From: Lachnospiraceae bacterium NSJ-143
GTDB taxonomy: Bacteria > Bacillota > Clostridia > Lachnospirales > Anaerotignaceae
Length of the DNA: 64,000 bases
Assembly (NCBI GenBank): GCA_022867625.1
Contig: JALIFM010000001.1
Location: forward strand, 124,001 to 188,000
Direction of reading: 5' to 3'
Positions 55,927 to 62,770 of this stretch are shown here, in pieces. The position numbers and the translations under genes were made by a program. Position 1 is the first letter of the stretch, and each line of letters opens with the position of its first letter. The notes beneath the pieces are model-generated. The model did not search any database, was not told where the DNA came from, and saw only the letters and a program-made list of their open reading frames with translations.

Positions 55927-56676
55927 TTTATGCGGTTTGAAGTAACGGAATGCTTGATGTGTTAGTTGTTCCAATCAGATTAGAACATACAAAAAATAAT
56001 GATAGCTTTATAAACGTTGTAAACACAAGAAAAGAGAGGGCTCACGGCTTTTGACAAACCCGTGAGCCCTCTCTTTCCTCGTGTAATATATTTACAACAT
56101 TTTAATATAAATCTATTTAATAATTTTTTATATATAATCTAATATACACAACTAACACATCAATCACATAGGGAACGGGTAATGTGGGAATTATCACCTA
56201 CCTTTTAATTTTGTCCTCCCTTTTCGTCGACTCGTCGAGTCTCCTCAACCGGCAACCGCATAAAAGTTTTTCCTCCCTCAAGGGAAGACAAATTATGTCC
56301 AAACGAGAAAATAAATAATAGTGGGTTCCCCCTTTCCTTAGTCCACCCCTAAAGCGCCGCCCCTTTAGGTTTTCCCCCACTTGATGTGCGTATGCACGCA
56401 CATGAAAACCAAAAGCCGCGAATATATAAAGTGTGTCTAGCAACACACTTTATATAGACATAAGGTATATATTACTTTTATAAATAAAAGTAATTAAAAA
56501 TTAAGCATTAAAGATTTTAATTTTTCCGCATGTCCCCCACATGTATTATAATAATCAATTACAAAAAATCAAGGGTAAACGCTGTGTCGTTCCGACACCC
56601 TTGATTTTCTTTATTGATTATCATGTAGCATTTAATAAGGGGGCATACGGAAGGAGTATGCACATTAACAGCACAT
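55927..56676. other. Hairpin-dense non-coding region, possible origin of replication or transfer
   Basis: No gene in 750 bases but at least six perfect or near-perfect inverted repeats. A 17-bp stem lies at 56031-56047/56060-56076, with GTTGTAAA and TTTACAAC (56016-56023/56091-56098) outside it. Others are GACTCG-T-CGAGTC (56229-56241), ATGTGCGT/ACGCACAT (56384-56403), a 14-bp stem at 56423-56436/56443-56456, and TTACTTTTAT/ATAAAAGTAA (56472-56493). AAAATCAAGGG/CCCTTGATTTT (56565-56608) has GTGTCG/CGACAC inside. It lies directly upstream of a replication-relaxation gene. Clustered hairpins of this kind occur in single-strand origins and oriT regions of small mobile elements. Confidence 0.6.
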
Positions 56677-56708
56677 AAAAAACGCAAGTCAACTTTGTTG
56701 CGTTTTTT
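56677..56708. terminator. Bidirectional terminator before the replication-relaxation gene
   Basis: AAAAAACGCAA (56677-56687) and TTGCGTTTTTT (56698-56708) form an 11-bp stem with A and T runs on both sides. Confidence 0.85.
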
Positions 56709-56786
56709 ATTACCTGCTAGATAGTTGGAACATTTAAATAATAAGCTGAATACTATATAACAATAGCTTGTTTGAGGTGTATAGAA

Positions 56787-57434
56787 ATGAGTTCTAATAT
56801 AAAAATTCAGAAAAGGGATTTTTTAATTTTACAGCAAATAACCAAATATAGGTTTTTACTCTCAAGACAAATAAAGATTTTAGCAGGTTTTGCAGGTCAA
56901 AGGTCATGCGACCGAAGATTAAAGAAACTAATAGATAATGGATTTATACAAAGAAAGTATTTCATTTATGGAATTAGCGGCCTTTATTTTGCAACCGGCA
57001 AAGCAAAGAAAATCTTTAATCTTGATTATATAACTAAAGATGTAAGGATAGACCAGATACAGCATGAAATTTTTGTTGTTGATACAGCAATTTTCTTTAT
57101 GTTTTGTAGAAATATTTCTGATAATCAAATTATTACAGAAAGACAGATGAAAAACAAAGACGGATTTTCAAATAATAAGCACCGCCCGGATTTAATTATA
57201 GCTAATACTAATGTGTGTATAGAGGTTGAATTAAATGAAAAGAAATTCAGTACTTTTGAAAATAATGTAAAAAATAATTATAGTCAATATGACGGGCAAA
57301 TATGGATTGTACCAGAAGAAAAAAATAAAATTTTTGAAAATTTGCAGGAAATGCAAAAATATTACAGCAATATTGAATTGCTGAAATTGGAGGAAGTGAT
57401 AAGTTTTGTCAAAGAGCTATACCAAAAAAAATGA
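56787..57434 (+). CDS. Replication-relaxation family protein
   Basis: A 215-residue protein resembling the Replic_Relax family (PF13814), named after plasmid proteins that influence DNA relaxation/replication. The N-terminal winged-helix (about 10-75: DFLILQQITKYRFLLSRQIKIL, SCDRRLKKLIDNGFIQR) precedes a nuclease-like alpha/beta part with HEIFVVDTAIFF near 98. The stretch RPDLIIANTNVCIEVELNEK near 138-158 looks like a D...ExE endonuclease-fold core. The start is ATG 56787 (AGGTG upstream). The hairpin-rich region in front could be its target. It overlaps the ATPase gene by 29 bases. Confidence 0.75.
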   Translation: MSSNIKIQKRDFLILQQITKYRFLLSRQIKILAGFAGQRSCDRRLKKLIDNGFIQRKYFIYGISGLYFATGKAKKIFNLDYITKDVRIDQIQHEIFVVDTAIFFMFCRNISDNQIITERQMKNKDGFSNNKHRPDLIIANTNVCIEVELNEKKFSTFENNVKNNYSQYDGQIWIVPEEKNKIFENLQEMQKYYSNIELLKLEEVISFVKELYQKK

Positions 57435-59112
57435 CACTTTTATTTATGCACTTTTTGCCATTGTTTTCATATTTGTTTTAACACCAGTAATTCCACTCTT
57501 TTTGACTTTCGTAATTTTAATATACATAGCAAAGGCACAAGGAAAGTATATGGCAATCATAAGTGTAGTGTTGCTCATATTGGAAATAATTATAAAAAGT
57601 AATACAATATCGATTTTTATAAATGAGATGTCCTATATATTGAGTGTCATTGTATCGAATTTAGCGCAAGCTGAATTTACCAGTTTAAGCATATATTTAA
57701 ACTATTCTTTAAGTAGTTGGTTATTAATAATAAACATGTCATTTTTTCTTGCTTCACTCTATAAAATGAGAATAGAAAGACAAGCTAAATTGGAAAATAT
57801 AGGGGTGAAGGAAATGCACAAAGAAATAAAAGACCTCCAAAAAGAGGCCGAAAACAACAAAAGTATAGAAAATAAAAAAAATGGGGTTTTCATTGGAATT
57901 GATGAAGCAACAAAGAAACAAGTATACAGCAATTACAACAGCAAACATATTTTAGTTGGAGGAACAACAGGAAGCGGCAAGACTACATTATTGGCTAATT
58001 ATATTCTTGACGCTGTAAAGAATAATTATGGTTTGGTTATTGTAGATGGCAAAGGCGATACAGGAGAGAAAAGCATATTGGATATAACAAAAAAATTCTG
58101 TAATAAATATAACAGAAAATTGATTGTAGTGGATATGAACAGTCCAAGCACCTCAAACAGATATAACCCTTTCAGGAATACCAATGAGACAATTTGTAAA
58201 GATATGTTAGTGGATTTAACAGACTGGAGCGAACAGCATTACAAAGTCAATACAGAACGTTATTTGCAAAGACTAATCAAGCTCATGATTTTAAATAATA
58301 TCGACCTGTCTTTAAAAAGCATAACAGAGCATATGTTCAAGGACGAGTTTTTAAAATTGTCCACTGACCTTGAAAAGAGCAAAATAATTACTAAAAACGA
58401 ACATCTTTTGAATTTGTCAATACTCAAAGCATGTGAAGAAATAGCAACCAATGCTGCAGCCCGCTTTGCCAATCTCTCAGAGAGCAGTATAGGCGAGATT
58501 TTTAATAATGAAATGTCATATAGTATAGCTTCAGCACTCGAAGAAAATGCAATAATACTATTTGTATTAAATCCACTTGAATATCCGCTGTTAAGCAGTT
58601 CATTTGGGCGACTTATATTACAGGACGCAAAAAGGACAGTCAGCGAATTATTTAAAAAGCAAAACAAGAAAAAAGTATTTTATATATTTGATGAAATCAA
58701 TGTTTATGTCTCAAGCGTACTAATTAATATTGTCAATAAGAGCCGAAGCGCAAACATAACAAATATATTAGCTCTGCAAAGTTTAGCCGACATTGACGCA
58801 GTGGCAGATGAGAGCTTTAAACACCAGCTAATAGAAAATTGCAATAACTATTTTGTTATGCGTCAAAATTCATTTAAGGACGCAGACGAGTGGAGTAAAA
58901 CATTGGGTACGGTTGAAACGATGAAAATGACATATCAGTTGACAGACAATCAAGATGATATACAGACAGTTGGCAAAGGAAGTATGAGGAAAACACGAGA
59001 GTTTAAGGCACACCCTGACGATATAAAAAATCTGCCAACAGGTGAAGCGTTCTATTTATCACATGATGATAATAACTTCTTTGCGAAAATTAAAGTTAAT
59101 TATCCATTGTAG
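57406..59112 (+). CDS. Membrane-anchored TraD/VirD4-like ATPase
   Basis: A 568-residue ATPase with three or four N-terminal transmembrane helices (about residues 10-125). A P-loop domain follows: Walker A GGTTGSGKTT near 188, GLVIVDGKGDTGEKS near 212, Walker B FYIFDEINVYVS near 424, and the late NILALQSLADID and EFKAHPDDIKNLPTGEAFYL segments of the TraM-recognition/TraG-TraD C-terminus. Coupling proteins of this type pump DNA during conjugation. No relaxase or mating-pore genes are visible here, so it may serve a mobilisable element or another DNA-moving step. It starts at TTG 57406 with GGAGG 12 bases upstream. Confidence 0.85.
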   Translation: MSKSYTKKNDTFIYALFAIVFIFVLTPVIPLFLTFVILIYIAKAQGKYMAIISVVLLILEIIIKSNTISIFINEMSYILSVIVSNLAQAEFTSLSIYLNYSLSSWLLIINMSFFLASLYKMRIERQAKLENIGVKEMHKEIKDLQKEAENNKSIENKKNGVFIGIDEATKKQVYSNYNSKHILVGGTTGSGKTTLLANYILDAVKNNYGLVIVDGKGDTGEKSILDITKKFCNKYNRKLIVVDMNSPSTSNRYNPFRNTNETICKDMLVDLTDWSEQHYKVNTERYLQRLIKLMILNNIDLSLKSITEHMFKDEFLKLSTDLEKSKIITKNEHLLNLSILKACEEIATNAAARFANLSESSIGEIFNNEMSYSIASALEENAIILFVLNPLEYPLLSSSFGRLILQDAKRTVSELFKKQNKKKVFYIFDEINVYVSSVLINIVNKSRSANITNILALQSLADIDAVADESFKHQLIENCNNYFVMRQNSFKDADEWSKTLGTVETMKMTYQLTDNQDDIQTVGKGSMRKTREFKAHPDDIKNLPTGEAFYLSHDDNNFFAKIKVNYPL

Positions 59113-59126
59113 AGGGGGATTTATAT

Positions 59127-60017
59127 ATGGGAAATACAAATTTTAAGGAATTAAAAACTAATCTATTAAATGATTTTTTAATACCAATCCAAAGGGGGTT
59201 TAAAGTTGCCCTCAAAAAAGAGCACATTATAATCCTAATCATATTTACGTATCTGACATTTATAAATACATTTTTTATAGGAAATAGAATATTTAGCAGT
59301 CTAGTATACTGTATATTGCTGTGTATTGCTGTATCGCCTATATCTGATTGTATATTTGGTTTTTTAGAAGATATACGGCATGTTGCAACCAAAGAAGAAA
59401 AATCAAGGTTATTGCCTTTATTTAACGAGGTATACAACAATCTAAGAGAAAAAAATGATTTTTTGAGTAGTGGTATAAAATTGTACATAGTAGACACACC
59501 AAAAATAAATGCTTTTTCATTTGGCAAATCTATAATCTTAACCCGTGGCATGATAAACAGTTTTAATGACAGTCAATTAAAAGGGGTTATTGTACATGAA
59601 TTTGCGCATATCTATAATTCTGATAATCTGATAAGACAATTAGTAGTAATGTGTATGTCAGTGGCTATATTTCTATTTTACATAGCAAGTTCATTATTTG
59701 ATAAAATATGTGGCTTATTTGGTACAAATATTTTAACAGCAATATTACATTTTTTCTCTTTACTACTACAGTTACTTGTTTACATGAATACATTTATATT
59801 TATATTAATTTTTTCTGGAACAAGTAAGCAAAGGGAATTTAAGGCAGATTTATTTGCATTCAATAATGGTTATGGCAACGAGTTATTAGAAGCGTTAAAG
59901 GACATATACGAATTAGAAATATCAGATAAAACTGATTTTATAAACCGTCTAAGGCGTGAACACCCACGAACAGCATATCGCATTGAAAAACTTGAAAAAG
60001 AAATGAATTTGCAATAA
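59127..60017 (+). CDS. M48-family membrane metallopeptidase
   Basis: A 296-residue HtpX-like peptidase with two N-terminal membrane segments (about 30-75). The zinc site is VIVHEFAHIYNSDNL near residue 157 (HExxH with Phe-Ala between), followed by two more hydrophobic helices (about 175-235). The third ligand Glu lies in REFKADLFAFNNGYG near 238. AGAGGGGG lies seven bases before ATG. The gene is 14 bases after the ATPase gene and ends the operon. A membrane peptidase linked to a DNA-pump-like ATPase is unusual; it might process a surface or envelope protein during transfer. Confidence 0.88.
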   Translation: MGNTNFKELKTNLLNDFLIPIQRGFKVALKKEHIIILIIFTYLTFINTFFIGNRIFSSLVYCILLCIAVSPISDCIFGFLEDIRHVATKEEKSRLLPLFNEVYNNLREKNDFLSSGIKLYIVDTPKINAFSFGKSIILTRGMINSFNDSQLKGVIVHEFAHIYNSDNLIRQLVVMCMSVAIFLFYIASSLFDKICGLFGTNILTAILHFFSLLLQLLVYMNTFIFILIFSGTSKQREFKADLFAFNNGYGNELLEALKDIYELEISDKTDFINRLRREHPRTAYRIEKLEKEMNLQ

Positions 60018-60027
60018 TAGCGGCTAA

Positions 60028-60095
60028 AATAAAAATCAAGGGACGTAAAAATTTTTGCAGGCAAAATTTTTTACTTTTAACCCTTGACTTTTATT
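60028..60095 (+). terminator. Large terminator hairpin at the end of the three-gene cassette
   Basis: Outer arms AATAAAAATCAAGGG (60028-60042) and CCCTTGACTTTTATT (60081-60095) enclose an inner AT hairpin (GTAAAAATTTTTGC with GCAAAATTTTTTAC, one mismatch) and are followed by nine T. The AAAATCAAGGG arm equals the arm of the hairpin at 56565-56575 on the other side of the cassette. Confidence 0.85.
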
Positions 60096-60100
60096 TTTTT

Positions 60101-60251
60101 TTGCGTTCCGGTATCGTTGCCGATAACGAGGAATAAGAAAAAGAATAACTTTTACTCTCCTATCGCTTTACCATTATAACGCAAAAAACGCTGTATCTTG
60201 TGAAGGCTCTGCCCTCACACTCCCGGCCTCCTCCAAAGAATAAGAAAAATA
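60101..60251. other. Gene-free stretch after the cassette
   Basis: About 150 bases with no gene. A small TATCG-TTGC-CGATA hairpin lies at 60112-60125. A short GC-rich, pyrimidine-rich patch lies near 60211-60238. Confidence 0.45.
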
Positions 60252-60416
60252 TTAGATGTATTCAAGAAGTTTTTTGCAAAGCGGGCAGTCACTGACATAG
60301 TTTGTTTTAATTTCATTAACTGTATTGGCCCCTATATGTACATTTTTTACAACTAAATCTTTACATATGGAGGTTAGTACATTGGATATTGCTATTTTCT
60401 TAAAATATAAACCTTT
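60252..60416 (-). pseudogene. Startless frame resembling an anti-sigma-type zinc finger end
   Basis: On the minus strand, directly in frame after the stop of the gene at 60417-60755, 54 further codons run to TAA at 60252. The translation ends in NTVNEIKTNYVSDCPLCKKLLEYI, which resembles the HxxxCxxC end of short anti-sigma-factor (zf-HC2) domains but has Tyr-Val-Ser-Asp before the first Cys. No ATG, GTG or TTG is available. Either the upstream stop is a mutation or the segment is a gene relic. Confidence 0.4.
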
Positions 60417-60755
60417 TTAGTTTATTTCATATACAATATCTTTGTTTAAAGATGTGTCTTGAAAGAATACGGAAAGTAGTATTTGTTGTGTTTTCAGTAT
60501 GCTGTAAAGATAATTGCAAAGGCAAAATTTAGTATCTACTTCTATCTTATTGTCATAAAAAAGCAACAATTTTTTCCTATCTTCAGCATTTATTTGGTCT
60601 AAAAAAAATTTTATCAATATATTAGTTATACCGTCCTTTAACTCACTGTGTTCCTGTAAGAGCAAACATAATAAATTGTCATATAAATCAACCTTATCTA
60701 AGGTATAAAGAAATGTCGATTTAGATATATGTGTTATAATTAAAAAATTATTCAT
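60417..60755 (-). CDS. Unknown protein left of the candidate invertible segment (112 residues)
   Basis: I recognise no family. The protein is Leu/Asp/Lys-rich and probably all-helical, with NLLCLLLQEHSELKDGITNILIKFFLDQ and CNYLYSILKTQQILLSVFF. CGAGGTATAAA supplies GAGG seven bases before the ATG. Its start codon lies 43 bases outside the left copy of the inverted recombination-like site. In the present orientation no good promoter faces it; after inversion of 60809-61925 a consensus promoter would. Confidence 0.6.
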   Translation of the reverse strand: MNNFLIITHISKSTFLYTLDKVDLYDNLLCLLLQEHSELKDGITNILIKFFLDQINAEDRKKLLLFYDNKIEVDTKFCLCNYLYSILKTQQILLSVFFQDTSLNKDIVYEIN

Positions 60756-60797
60756 TTTATACCTCGAATATTAAATAATTTTATGTAAATAATAGTA

Positions 60798-60824
60798 TCG
60801 CAAAGTATATCACTTAGCGAAAAA
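60798..60824 (-). repeat. Left inverted core-type site flanking the tyrosine recombinase
   Basis: A 27-bp sequence identical at 26 positions to the reverse complement of the right-hand site (61911-61936). Inside, arms TCGCAAAGT (60798-60806) and ACTTAGCGA (60812-60820) surround the 5-bp spacer ATATC (60807-60811). This is the architecture of a tyrosine-recombinase core site, and the two copies are in opposite orientation. Confidence 0.8.
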
Positions 60825-60837
60825 ATTATAAGATAGA

Positions 60838-60865
60838 AAAAAACGTTGAAATATCAACGTTTTTT
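60838..60865. terminator. Terminator of the tyrosine recombinase gene
   Basis: AAAAAACGTTGA (60838-60849) and TCAACGTTTTTT (60854-60865) form a perfect 12-bp stem with an AATA loop and can act in both directions. It lies inside the candidate invertible segment next to its left end. Confidence 0.92.
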
Positions 60866-60870
60866 GCCTT

Positions 60871-61830
60871 TTAAACAGAATATAAAAGCGTCTTGTTATT
60901 GTACTTCTCATATGTCTTTGCCATATACATTTTTTTTAATTCGGCTGTTGAGTGTGCATATACTTTCATAGTAAACTCAACACTGCTGTGACCTAGCAAT
61001 TCTGACAATGTTTTCATATCACAACCCTCACGCAACATATTAACGGCAAATAAGTGCCTTAACATATGAAAATTTACATATTCCAAATTACACCTTGTCA
61101 AAACCTTTTTAAAATTATACTGTAATACTCTAGGTTCTTTGTATTGATTTGTACCTGTAAGGAAGTAGCTATTTTCAGTATTATTTTTTAATCTTTTAAG
61201 TGGAACAACTAAAAATTCAGGAATAGGCAAGTTGCGTGTGGATTTCTGACTTTTGGGGGTATCAATGATAATTTTTGTTTTATTCTTTGCACTTGTGTCC
61301 ATGTTCTTTATCCTCTGCATGGTTTTAGTTACTCTTATAACCTTTTTATCAATGTCTATGTCACCATTATTTAGGGCGCACAATTCGCCCTCTCTAATAC
61401 CCGTATAAAGGCTTAAAAGCATACCCATTATTAACCTGTCTATATGCTTGAAACAGTAATCCTCAAACACTTCTTGTTTATCTATTGTCCAAAGCTTATC
61501 CTCATCAATGCCACTGTGATAGTTTTGTAATAGTGGTATTTTGATTTCAATACAAATATACCCCTTTTGTCTCATAAACTTACATATATCATTGAGTATT
61601 ATTATAATGTCGTTCAGATATTTATTAGATAGACCTTCATTAATAGCAGAGTATTTTTTATTTTCATTGATAAAATTACAAATAATGCCGCTTGATATTT
61701 TTTCTACCTGCAAATTTCCAAAATTGGGCAAAATATGACTGTCTAATATCCTGCTGTATGTTGATAATGTTGAAATTTTTACATTTATTTTTTCACTTAA
61801 CCACTCATTTATGATTGTTTTAAAAATCAT
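60871..61830 (-). CDS. Tyrosine recombinase (phage integrase family)
   Basis: A 319-residue site-specific recombinase. The SAM-like N-terminal core-binding domain spans about 5-110 (TLSTYSRILDSHILPNFGNLQVEKIS). The catalytic domain has all active residues: Arg in LYTGIREGELCAL near 155, His-Arg in HMLRHLFAVNMLREG near 257, His in LLGHSSVEFT near 282, and the nucleophile Tyr in TMKVYAHS near 292. The start is ATG 61830 with AGAGG eight bases upstream; a longer frame lacks a site. The gene lies between two inverted core-type sites, so it may invert itself. A weak promoter (TTGCAC-17-TACATT, minus strand 61896-61868) overlaps the strong outward promoter. Confidence 0.92.
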   Translation of the reverse strand: MIFKTIINEWLSEKINVKISTLSTYSRILDSHILPNFGNLQVEKISSGIICNFINENKKYSAINEGLSNKYLNDIIIILNDICKFMRQKGYICIEIKIPLLQNYHSGIDEDKLWTIDKQEVFEDYCFKHIDRLIMGMLLSLYTGIREGELCALNNGDIDIDKKVIRVTKTMQRIKNMDTSAKNKTKIIIDTPKSQKSTRNLPIPEFLVVPLKRLKNNTENSYFLTGTNQYKEPRVLQYNFKKVLTRCNLEYVNFHMLRHLFAVNMLREGCDMKTLSELLGHSSVEFTMKVYAHSTAELKKMYMAKTYEKYNNKTLLYSV

Positions 61831-61855
61831 TTTAATACCTCTTTTTGAAAAATAG

Positions 61856-61884
61856 TTGACAATTTTTAATGTATATAATATAAT
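61856..61884 (+). promoter_or_regulatory. Perfect consensus promoter reading out of the candidate invertible segment
   Basis: TTGACA at 61856-61861, exactly 17 bp, and TATAAT at 61879-61884: both hexamers and the spacing are consensus. It points right, across the right inverted site, toward the gene at 62012. It overlaps the recombinase's own leftward promoter. Confidence 0.85.
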
Positions 61885-61910
61885 TTTGTAGTGCAACATT
61901 TATTATAGAT

Positions 61911-61939
61911 TTTTCGCCAAGTGATATACTTTGCGAAAA
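61911..61939 (+). repeat. Right inverted core-type site flanking the tyrosine recombinase
   Basis: Arms TTTTCGCCAAGT (61911-61922) and ACTTTGCGAAAA (61928-61939) are reverse complements with one mismatch, around the spacer GATAT (61923-61927). It is in opposite orientation to the left site at 60798-60824. Confidence 0.8.
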
Positions 61940-62011
61940 TATATGTTGATAATGTCTAATAATCAACTATTTAATAGTAGTATTTGCACAAAAAGAGGGG
62001 GATATGAAAAA

Positions 62012-62239
62012 ATGACGGAAGAATTTGAAAATTTTCTTATAAATGCAAATAAAAATTTTTATAAAGTAATAATTACATCAGCAAACACAATGTTATATGG
62101 AACAAAAGAAGTGAAAAAAATGCCAAATAATTTACAAGAAATGGTAAATATAGTACAAAATAATAAAAAATTAATAAAGTATCTAAAATATTTTGATTAT
62201 GATGCAAATTTTCGGAAATTCAATAAAATTTATATATAA
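62012..62239 (+). CDS. Unknown small protein right of the candidate invertible segment (75 residues)
   Basis: I recognise no family. The protein is Asn/Lys-rich and probably helical (TEEFENFLINANKNFYKVIITSANTML). AGAGGGGG lies about ten bases before ATG 62012. It lies about 120 bases downstream of the perfect promoter at 61856-61884 and would be expressed in the present orientation. The next frame overlaps its end by 47 bases or less. Confidence 0.6.
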   Translation: MTEEFENFLINANKNFYKVIITSANTMLYGTKEVKKMPNNLQEMVNIVQNNKKLIKYLKYFDYDANFRKFNKIYI

Positions 62240-62489
62240 GTTTGAGTATAAGATTAAGATTAAAAATAAAAAATTAGCTTTTCAAAATGTTAAGCGTGGA
62301 AAGCACCCTGATTTAAATATAGATTGTTTATATACTATATTGCCATTTGAAAAAACTATGGGTTGTATAATTATCCTTTGCCCTTCATCTATAGAAGCAA
62401 ATACTAAATTAGAAAATCAAGAAAAATTAGGATTTTTTAGGTACGCTTGCGGAATACATAATGTATTGACAAAACTATTTCCAGAATAG
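62193..62489 (+). CDS. Unknown protein, overlapping the previous gene (98 residues or fewer)
   Basis: I recognise no family. The translation contains KHPDLNIDCLYTILPFEKTMGCIIILCP and EKLGFFRYACGIHNVLTKLF, which look like a real folded protein. No ribosome site is seen. Possible starts are TTG 62193 and nearby ATG codons at 62199 and 62202. It overlaps the previous gene in another frame, so it may be translationally coupled or the product of a frameshift in a longer gene. A terminator follows the stop directly. Confidence 0.5.
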   Translation: MIMMQIFGNSIKFIYKFEYKIKIKNKKLAFQNVKRGKHPDLNIDCLYTILPFEKTMGCIIILCPSSIEANTKLENQEKLGFFRYACGIHNVLTKLFPE

Positions 62490-62515
62490 CAGGACTGATA
62501 TAGTCCTGTTATTTT
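62490..62515 (+). terminator. Terminator after the right-hand small genes
   Basis: CAGGACT (62490-62496) and AGTCCTG (62502-62508) pair with a GATAT loop, followed by TTATTTTTAT. Confidence 0.85.
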
Positions 62516-62770
62516 TATGTCACAAAACAAAACTCGATGTCATATAATATAAAGATTTGTTTTTATGTACAAACTGATTATGTTTGTTGTTTTAGTACAA
62601 GCCATATTTTCATAAACATGTATCAAAGACAATTAGGGTTGATGTTTATGGAAATCTCATTAGATATGTACTTATTTTATGAAGGCGTAATCATGGAGTT
62701 GTACAAAAAAATCTAATTACAATAAAAGAAAAAGATGAAGCATTAAGAATTTTATCAAAGGAGGACATCA
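62516..62770 (+). other. Stretch with decayed coding remnants before the second serine recombinase
   Basis: No intact gene. Frames broken by single stops read VDVYGNLIRYVLIL, stop, then RRNHGVVQKNLITIKEKDEALRILSKEDINGKLQ, the last overlapping the recombinase start. This has the look of a small gene that lost its reading frame. The last 14 bases hold the ribosome site AAAGGAGG (62757-62764). Confidence 0.4.

Noticed and set aside
60798-61939. Reading the two 27-bp sites as attL and attR of an integrated element
   Set aside because: Attachment sites at the ends of an integrated element are in direct orientation; these are inverted and only 1.1 kb apart around the recombinase. A shared operator remains a real alternative and is mentioned as a test.
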